Part shown: positions 6,058 through 9,851 of the stretch, in pieces | Layout of the letters: each line of letters opens with the position of its first letter | How positions within the stretch are numbered: position 1 is the stretch's first letter | From: an uncultured Caryophanales bacterium | Lineage (GTDB): Bacteria > Bacillota_I > Bacilli_A > RF39 > UBA660 | Length of the DNA: 9,851 bases | Reading direction: 5' to 3' | NCBI GenBank assembly: GCA_947303225.1 | Contig: CAMYXG010000039.1 | Span: forward strand, 1 to 9,851 | The notes under the pieces: model-generated | Told to the model about the DNA's origin: nothing | What the model saw: only the letters and a program-made list of their open reading frames with translations | The model's database searches: none | Made by a program: the position numbers and the translations under genes

Positions 6058-6558
6058 ATGAAAACTAATATTCAAGCATTAATGAACAAAATAGTAGAAG
6101 AAGAGAAAATACTATTAGATGTAACAAGTAGTATCAAAGGACATACTATTAACACTACCATTGAAGAGTTAGATGGAAAGAAAAACATAACAGAAGATTA
6201 TAAAAAAGAATATCAAGAAGAACAAATGAAACTGGAAGAGTTAACAAAAAAAATCATAAATCTAAAGAAAATTCTTCATCAAAAAAACAACGAGTTTACT
6301 CTAAAAGATGGAAGAACAATTCAAGAAGCAATTGTAGAAAATACATATTTAAGAAGACTAAAACAAGTCTATGAATCATTCAGTAACTATAAGAATAAAA
6401 AATCAAGAATTTCAGAATATCATGATGCTTACTTTGAATGTCGAGAAATCAATTTCGATAAAGAAAAAGTAAAAGAAAGAATAAAAGAGTTAGAAAAACA
6501 AATTGAAGAGACAGACTTTGAAATTACAAAATGTAACTCCCTTGAATTTGAAATATAA
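6058..6558 (+). CDS. Coiled-coil protein resembling the DIP1984 family
   Basis: The 166-residue, mostly helical, Lys/Glu-rich protein has no signal peptide or membrane segment. The layout matches DIP1984-type proteins: a long N-terminal helix, then LKKILHQKNNEFTLKDGRTI with the family-like N-x-x-x-x-L-x-DGRT-x-x-EA pattern, a middle helix, and a last coiled coil ending ETDFEITKCNSLEFEI in place of the usual N-W-x-x-D-L ending. I do not know the function of this family; some members carry the unexplained name septicolysin. ATG 6058 is chosen because AAGGAG (6044-6049) is 8 nt upstream, whereas GTG 6049 and ATG 6052 overlap or crowd that site. No terminator follows directly; the next one is about 190 nt downstream. 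Confidence 0.6.
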   Translation: MKTNIQALMNKIVEEEKILLDVTSSIKGHTINTTIEELDGKKNITEDYKKEYQEEQMKLEELTKKIINLKKILHQKNNEFTLKDGRTIQEAIVENTYLRRLKQVYESFSNYKNKKSRISEYHDAYFECREINFDKEKVKERIKELEKQIEETDFEITKCNSLEFEI

Positions 6559-6751
6559 GAAAGTGGTCATACGAAGTTACTCAGTATGTTAAATTAGGAA
6601 GAAGAACTAAGCCATAGTATTTTCTATTCTTCACGTGTGTGTAATATTGGATAGAACAAATAATATGTTAAAAATTACCATTTAAAATTACGATTATTAA
6701 CAGAATAAAAAGAAAAGGATAAATTATTTTTTTAGAAGAATAGGAAATACG
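6559..6751. other. Gene-free stretch, possible 3' UTR, small RNA or remnant
   Basis: No open frame of useful length was found on either strand; all plus-strand frames are interrupted. The first ~100 nt are less A-rich than the surroundings and contain mixed sequence such as ACGTGTGTG. CATAC (6568-6572) and GTATG (6584-6588) could form a short stem. No known riboswitch core, tRNA or promoter of good quality was recognised. Because the next terminator is at 6752-6787, the stretch is probably transcribed as the 3' end of the preceding gene's mRNA. Confidence 0.5.
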
Positions 6752-6787
6752 AAAAAAGTGGATCAAGTCTCTTGATCTACTTTTTTT
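6752..6787. terminator. Strong terminator, 16-bp stem
   Basis: The arms at 6752-6767 and 6771-6786 pair over 16 bp with a single G-U pair and a TCT loop. They start with six A's and end with seven T's, so it should work in both directions. There is no adjacent minus-strand gene. It would end transcripts from the DIP1984-like gene or a small RNA starting in the gap. Confidence 0.85.
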
Positions 6788-6827
6788 ATAGTATAAATAG
6801 TATTTATAATTAACTAGATTCTCTATC

Positions 6828-6836
6828 TGCTATAAT
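6828..6836 (+). promoter_or_regulatory. Extended -10 promoter of the MazG-like gene
   Basis: TGCTATAAT is a perfect extended -10 without a good -35 (AATTAA at 17 bp). The predicted start near 6843 falls inside the ribosome binding site AAGGAGG (6841-6847), so the leader would be only about 9 nt. Confidence 0.65.
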
Positions 6837-6851
6837 AAAAAAGGAGGTATT

Positions 6852-7166
6852 ATGAAAGAATTAACAAAAAAGATAAGACAATTTGCAATAGATCGGGATT
6901 GGTTACAATTCAATACTCCAGAGAATTTAGCAAAATCAATTGCGATAGAATCAGGAGAACTATTAGAGTGTTTTCAGTGGAATAATAATTATGATAAAGA
7001 AGAATTAAAATATGAAATAGCTGATGTAATGAACTATTGTATTTTATTATGTTCTCAAATAGGAGTTGATCCAAAAGAGATTATTTTAGAAAAATTAAAA
7101 ATATCAGAAAAAAAATATCCAATTGAAAAATCAAAAGGAAAAAGTACAAAGTATAATAAACTATAA
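6852..7166 (+). CDS. MazG-type nucleotide pyrophosphohydrolase
   Basis: Predicted to hydrolyse (deoxy)nucleoside triphosphates to the monophosphate and pyrophosphate, cleaning the pool of non-canonical nucleotides. The 104-residue all-helical protein has the two metal-binding motifs E33-S-G-E36 and E55-I-A-D58, plus an FNTPENLAKSI region typical of the single-domain dCTPase/RS21-C6-like branch. FQWN follows the first motif, also typical of that branch. The length fits a one-domain enzyme rather than full MazG. Substrate preference cannot be read from sequence. The start has a near-perfect AAGGAGG 4 nt upstream. It converges on mutY across a shared terminator; both products counter mutagenic nucleotides, though they are not co-transcribed. 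Confidence 0.88.
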   Translation: MKELTKKIRQFAIDRDWLQFNTPENLAKSIAIESGELLECFQWNNNYDKEELKYEIADVMNYCILLCSQIGVDPKEIILEKLKISEKKYPIEKSKGKSTKYNKL

Positions 7167-7200
7167 AATATCCACAACATTTGTGGATATTATTTTTTTT
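7167..7200. terminator. Bidirectional terminator, AATATCCACAA stem
   Basis: AATATCCACAA (7167-7177) and TTGTGGATATT (7181-7191) form a perfect 11-bp stem with a CAT loop and T's to 7200. It begins right after the stop of the MazG-like gene and overlaps the last codon of mutY on the minus strand, so it ends both. It is the third terminator with the TATCCACA core. Confidence 0.9.
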
Positions 7201-8206
7201 GAAGATATTCAAAAAAAGGACGAAATGCAGTAGGCAAAGCATGAGATTCTTGAATCTCTTCTAAAGTATACCATTGGTATTCAGAAAGTTCATGATTAGT
7301 TTCTAAATAATAACTATTCATAAACCATTTCTTATGAGTAAAAATATGAGTATTGGTAATTCCTAATTCTATTTTTTGGATTCCTGGAATGATTTCTATT
7401 ACTTCATCGTATGTCAAAAATCCTTTTTGATTTGGAAATTCCCACATATTTTTTAAAAGACCATCTTCTCTCTTATGAAGAGCATATTTTTTGCCACATT
7501 TCATTAAAAATAAAGTATATTCTTCTTCTAATTTTTCTTTTTTAGAAGTCTTTCTAGGAATCAAAGTTTCACATCCATTTAAATGAGCTAGACAATGATA
7601 TTTTAGAGGACATTCATTACATTTAGGAACACCATTAGGAAGACAGAGAACTTCTCCAAGTTCCATAATTCCTTGATTAAAATCTCCAGATTCTTTTGGA
7701 AGAATTTCTTCTATTTTCTTTTTAATATCTTTTTTTACTTTTAAATCACGTACATCGATATCTAAATTATGAATTCTTGAATAAACCCTCATCACATTTC
7801 CATCGATGGAAGCATGAGGAAGTTGAAAGCAAATAGAGCTAATCGCACCAGCAGTATATTCTCCAATTCCTGGAAGAGATAGAATATCCTCATAATGATT
7901 AGGAAATATACCATCATATTTCTCCATAATATGAATTGCCGCTTTTTTTAAATTTCGAGCTCTAGAATAATATCCAAGTCCCTCCCATAATTTTAATAGT
8001 TCATCTTCTGAAATTTCACTTAAACTTTTAATATCAGGAACTCTTTCCATAAAACGATTGTAATAGTCGATAACAGCTTCAATTCTAGTCTGTTGAAGCA
8101 TAATCTCACTAATCCAAATATGATAAGGATCTATATCTTTTCTCCAAGGAAGTTCTCTTTTATGTTCCTGATACCAATGTAATATTAATGTAATACAATT
8201 TTTCAT
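7190..8206 (-). CDS. mutY: A/G-specific adenine glycosylase MutY
   Basis: Removes adenine mispaired with 8-oxoguanine in base excision repair. In the 338-residue protein, ELPWR (18-22) precedes the catalytic motif SEIMLQQT (E34). The helix-hairpin-helix is LPGIGEYTAGAI (111-122), with the catalytic aspartate D135 in IDGNVMRV. A 4Fe-4S cluster motif C188-x7-C196-x2-C199-x5-C205 follows. The C-terminal NUDIX-like 8-oxoG recognition domain (about 227-338) includes NMWEFPNQKG and HIFTHKKWFM. All key residues are present and the length is normal. I chose ATG 8206: the TTG at 8242 has no ribosome binding site and would add 12 residues before the normal family start. A promoter -10 ends 6 nt before ATG 8206, so the mRNA is probably leaderless and has no SD. 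Confidence 0.95.
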   Translation of the reverse strand: MKNCITLILHWYQEHKRELPWRKDIDPYHIWISEIMLQQTRIEAVIDYYNRFMERVPDIKSLSEISEDELLKLWEGLGYYSRARNLKKAAIHIMEKYDGIFPNHYEDILSLPGIGEYTAGAISSICFQLPHASIDGNVMRVYSRIHNLDIDVRDLKVKKDIKKKIEEILPKESGDFNQGIMELGEVLCLPNGVPKCNECPLKYHCLAHLNGCETLIPRKTSKKEKLEEEYTLFLMKCGKKYALHKREDGLLKNMWEFPNQKGFLTYDEVIEIIPGIQKIELGITNTHIFTHKKWFMNSYYLETNHELSEYQWYTLEEIQESHALPTAFRPFFEYLQKK

Positions 8207-8212
8207 AAAAAG

Positions 8213-8242
8213 ATTATAACACAATACATTTATATCAATCAA
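8213..8242 (-). promoter_or_regulatory. mutY promoter placing the start at the ATG
   Basis: On the minus strand TTGATT (8242-8237), an 18-bp spacer and TATAAT (8218-8213) with a TG extension (8221-8220) form a good promoter. Transcription would begin at or within a base or two of ATG 8206, giving a leaderless message. Confidence 0.65.
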
Positions 8243-8248
8243 AAAATA

Positions 8249-8257
8249 TGTTATAAT
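8249..8257 (+). promoter_or_regulatory. Extended -10 promoter of the lipoprotein gene
   Basis: TGTTATAAT is a perfect extended -10 with a weak -35 (TTTATA, 8229-8234). That -35 lies inside the divergent mutY promoter, so the two cannot easily be occupied at once. The predicted start near 8264 lies in the ribosome binding site, leaving about 11 nt of leader. Confidence 0.65.
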
Positions 8258-8274
8258 AAAGAAGGAGGATTACT

Positions 8275-8763
8275 ATGAAGAAAATTGGAATATTAATAAT
8301 ATTAATTTGTGGAATTACATTACTAGTAGGTTGCGAAAAAAAGAAAGAAAAAGAAGTAAAAAAAGAAAAGAATGAGAACGCAGTTAATACTTTAGCAGAA
8401 GTATCAACTAAAAAAGAGTTAGAAGATTTAGTTGGCTTTGATATACCTACTATAGAAGGAAAAGAAATCATTAATTATATAGCAATAGGTGAGGCAAAGA
8501 AAAAAGAACAAGCAAGACTTTTTTATCAAGATGGCTCAGAATTTGATATGAAAAAAGGGTCTGTAAAAAAACAAGAAGAGATTAGTGGAATTCATGGAGC
8601 AGAAAAAAAAGATACCATCAAAATAGGAAAAGTAAGTGTCACAGTCTATGAATTTGAAGAAACAATCTTTGGAGTATGGAAAGATAAAAACTATTCTTAT
8701 GCTTATCTAATGCAAAACAGTGAGATAGAAACACTAACAGAAAACCTAGAAAAACTAATATAA
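8275..8763 (+). CDS. Predicted lipoprotein, function unknown
   Basis: The 162-residue protein has a lipoprotein signal: MKK, a hydrophobic core, and lipobox LVGC with the lipidated cysteine at residue 20. A Lys/Glu-rich linker (21-36) follows, then a compact domain from about 45. It contains LVGFDIPTIEGKEI, ARLFYQDGSEFDMKKG, ISGIHGAEKKDTIKIG and VYEFEETIFGVWKDKNYSYA. The strand-rich pattern is reminiscent of DUF4367-like surface domains, but this is a weak impression. It should be anchored to the outer face of the membrane. The start is supported by AAGGAGG (8262-8268), 6 nt upstream. It is monocistronic, with a terminator after the stop and a divergent promoter shared with mutY. Confidence 0.85.
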   Translation: MKKIGILIILICGITLLVGCEKKKEKEVKKEKNENAVNTLAEVSTKKELEDLVGFDIPTIEGKEIINYIAIGEAKKKEQARLFYQDGSEFDMKKGSVKKQEEISGIHGAEKKDTIKIGKVSVTVYEFEETIFGVWKDKNYSYAYLMQNSEIETLTENLEKLI

Positions 8764-8771
8764 TAGCAAGT

Positions 8772-8808
8772 AGAAAGAACAATCAAATATTGATTATTCT
8801 TTCTTTTT
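8772..8808 (+). terminator. Terminator of the lipoprotein gene
   Basis: The arms at 8772-8786 and 8790-8804 pair over 15 positions with one C-A mismatch and an ATA loop, followed by T's to 8808. The right arm also supplies the -35 hexamer of the next promoter. Confidence 0.8.
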
Positions 8809-8818
8809 ATGGTATAAT
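8790..8818 (+). promoter_or_regulatory. Promoter nested in the terminator stem
   Basis: TTGATT (8790-8795), a 17-bp spacer and TATAAT (8813-8818), with TG at 8810-8811, form a strong promoter for the gene at 8847. The -35 is the base of the terminator loop, so terminator and promoter share sequence. CCCC (8822-8825) could pair with GGGG in the ribosome binding site if transcription starts early enough. Confidence 0.75.
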
Positions 8819-8846
8819 ACTCCCCGATTAAAAGGGGGCTATGAAA

Positions 8847-9530
8847 ATGACAAGTGATTTACAAATTGCAGATAAAGAAACATTAGAGGATATGATTAAT
8901 ACACTAAAATACACTTTATCTATAGTAATGACAGATGCCTATTGTCTTCTAATAATGGCGAGTATGGAAGAGAGAAGTATAGAATACAATTTACAATTAA
9001 TTAATGAAATAGAAAGCTTAAAAAAAGAGGTATTTGAATTGGTATTATGTTCTTTTAATAATTTTATTAAAGATAAAAACCTAATATCTGCCCGAGCCTC
9101 AAAAGAAATATCTATCAGAAAAGATATAATAGAGCAGATGGAACAAAATATCAAAAAAACAAATATTATTTCAGTAGGATCATTATTACTATTACCAATG
9201 CTTTCTCTGTTTATTATACCATTAGGAGCATTAAAAATAGAATTGGATAAATTCAGAAAAAATGAAAGCGAAGAAATAATGGAAATTACAGAATCAATAA
9301 AAAATGATTATGAAACAGCTCATATTGCTTTTTATCAATTGACAGATTCTTTAAGAACAGACTATCTTCAATCAAAAAGAAAACTAGAAGAATTAAGACA
9401 AAAAGCCTTAGAAGGTCAAGAAATAATAGATGATTTAATTCAATTGGTTAATCCAGAAAGCATAAATCTTCCATTATTTGATATTCTGACTCCAGAAGTA
9501 GAAGAAAGTACGAAACAATATATAAAATAA
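8847..9530 (+). CDS. Unknown protein with central hydrophobic segment and coiled coils
   Basis: The 227-residue protein is not recognised. A helical N-terminal region (1-105) with several Met and Cys residues precedes one long hydrophobic segment at about 106-130 (IISVGSLLLLPMLSLFIIPL is its core). That segment could be one membrane helix or a tight hairpin. A charged helical C-terminal region (131-200) is probably coiled coil, and the tail is acidic. There is no signal peptide. The segment preceded by KK and followed by KIELDKFRK gives no clear topology. ATG 8847 is preferred over ATG 8841 because AAGGGGG (8832-8838) is 8 nt from 8847 but only 2 nt from 8841. The gene has its own promoter; no hairpin terminator follows before the next promoter. 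Confidence 0.7.
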   Translation: MTSDLQIADKETLEDMINTLKYTLSIVMTDAYCLLIMASMEERSIEYNLQLINEIESLKKEVFELVLCSFNNFIKDKNLISARASKEISIRKDIIEQMEQNIKKTNIISVGSLLLLPMLSLFIIPLGALKIELDKFRKNESEEIMEITESIKNDYETAHIAFYQLTDSLRTDYLQSKRKLEELRQKALEGQEIIDDLIQLVNPESINLPLFDILTPEVEESTKQYIK

Positions 9531-9551
9531 TCTTTTAAATAATAATAATTG

Positions 9552-9560
9552 TGTTATAAT
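9552..9560 (+). promoter_or_regulatory. Extended -10 promoter of the YitT-like gene
   Basis: TGTTATAAT is a perfect extended -10 with a poor -35. The predicted start near 9567 leaves about 20 nt before ATG 9587. Confidence 0.65.
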
Positions 9561-9586
9561 CTTATAGGATATGGAGGAGAGATAGT

Positions 9587-9851
9587 ATGAATAAGACGTT
9601 ATATAAAGTATTTAAATGGGATTTAGAAGGATTAATGAAGAATTTATTTGGTATTATTCTCTTTTCAGTAGCAATTAATCTCTTTGTAGAACCAAATCAC
9701 TTATACAGTGGAGGAGTATTAGGATTAGCCCAATTATGTAATAGATTAGTACAATCATTATTAAATTCAACCACAAACTTTACTGGTATTATTAACTTTA
9801 TATTAAATGTACCATTACTTCTATTAGCTTATTTTAAAATAAGTAAAAGCT
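9587..9851 (+). CDS. YitT-family membrane protein, 5' part only
   Basis: The frame is open to the window edge and gives the first 88 residues; the gene is cut by the window, not broken. After a short cytoplasmic start, the first membrane helix (about 19-35) runs into FVEPNHLYSGGVLGLAQL, the hallmark of the YitT/DUF161 family. NFILNVPLLLLAYFK follows at about 70-84, another conserved family stretch. Family members are multi-pass membrane proteins of about 280-300 residues with a C-terminal DUF2179 domain, which would lie outside the window. Their function is not well established. ATG 9587 is preceded by GGAGGAGAG (9573-9581). A short out-of-frame ATG at 9571 opens only a four-codon frame. Confidence 0.85.
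   Translation, partial: MNKTLYKVFKWDLEGLMKNLFGIILFSVAINLFVEPNHLYSGGVLGLAQLCNRLVQSLLNSTTNFTGIINFILNVPLLLLAYFKISKS

Noticed and set aside
3512..7200. Reading the recurring TATCCACA hairpins as a CRISPR array or replication origin
   Set aside because: They are about 1.7-2 kb apart at gene ends with U-tracts, and neither spacers nor clustered boxes are present; terminators explain them first.
8235..8471. Minus-strand open frame opposite the lipoprotein gene
   Set aside because: It is a Phe/Ser-rich mirror of the Lys/Glu-rich linker, with no start signals.
8939..9154. Minus-strand open frame opposite the unknown coiled-coil gene
   Set aside because: Antisense to a gene with a good promoter and ribosome binding site; no independent signals.

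Overview
The window is AT-rich with AAGGAGG-type ribosome binding sites, mostly TAA stops, and TGG as the tryptophan codon. One TGA stop lies in an ATGA overlap, so the code is standard rather than the mycoplasma code. A LexA-like box of the Bacillus type, a UvrX-like polymerase paired with a YolD-like protein, and a YitT-family protein point to a low-GC Firmicute, perhaps an uncultured gut Bacilli or Clostridia lineage. That placement is inference. No tRNA, rRNA, CRISPR array, transposase or phage structural gene was seen.

Layout. 1-2045: terminator of an upstream gene, a LexA-like box, then a translationally coupled Y-family polymerase and YolD-like gene. 2098-3513: membrane protein with two zinc ribbons. 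3544-4733 (minus): two overlapping genes, a small membrane coiled-coil protein followed by a membrane-anchored polysaccharide deacetylase. 4819-5451 (plus): divergent five-helix membrane protein of the putative ABC-permease (CmpB/DUF1113) type. 5482-5989: a small HTH-like gene with a strong promoter and a perfect palindrome at the predicted +1. 6058-6558: coiled-coil protein resembling the DIP1984 family. 6559-6787: gene-free stretch ending in a very good terminator. 6852-7166: MazG-type pyrophosphohydrolase, converging on mutY (7190-8206, minus). 8275-8763: lipoprotein, divergent from mutY. 8847-9530: unknown membrane coiled-coil protein. 9587 to the end: start of a YitT-family gene.

How the genes work together. 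Three loci concern genome maintenance: SOS-type translesion synthesis (polymerase plus YolD), nucleotide-pool cleaning (MazG-like) and 8-oxoG:A repair (MutY). The others are envelope genes or unknown. Transcription units are short, each with its own promoter and usually its own hairpin terminator.

Two window-wide patterns stand out. Nearly every promoter has an extended -10 (TGnTAYAAT) and a predicted 5' leader of only 0-22 nt, with mutY apparently leaderless; the HTH-like gene, with a leader of about 94 nt and an operator-like palindrome, is the exception. Three terminators share the same TATCCACA / TGTGGATA stem, which is one base from a DnaA box. I did not find convincing evidence of an entirely new system. 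The best leads are the palindrome-controlled HTH-like gene, the shared terminator stem, and the possible small RNA at 6559-6787.
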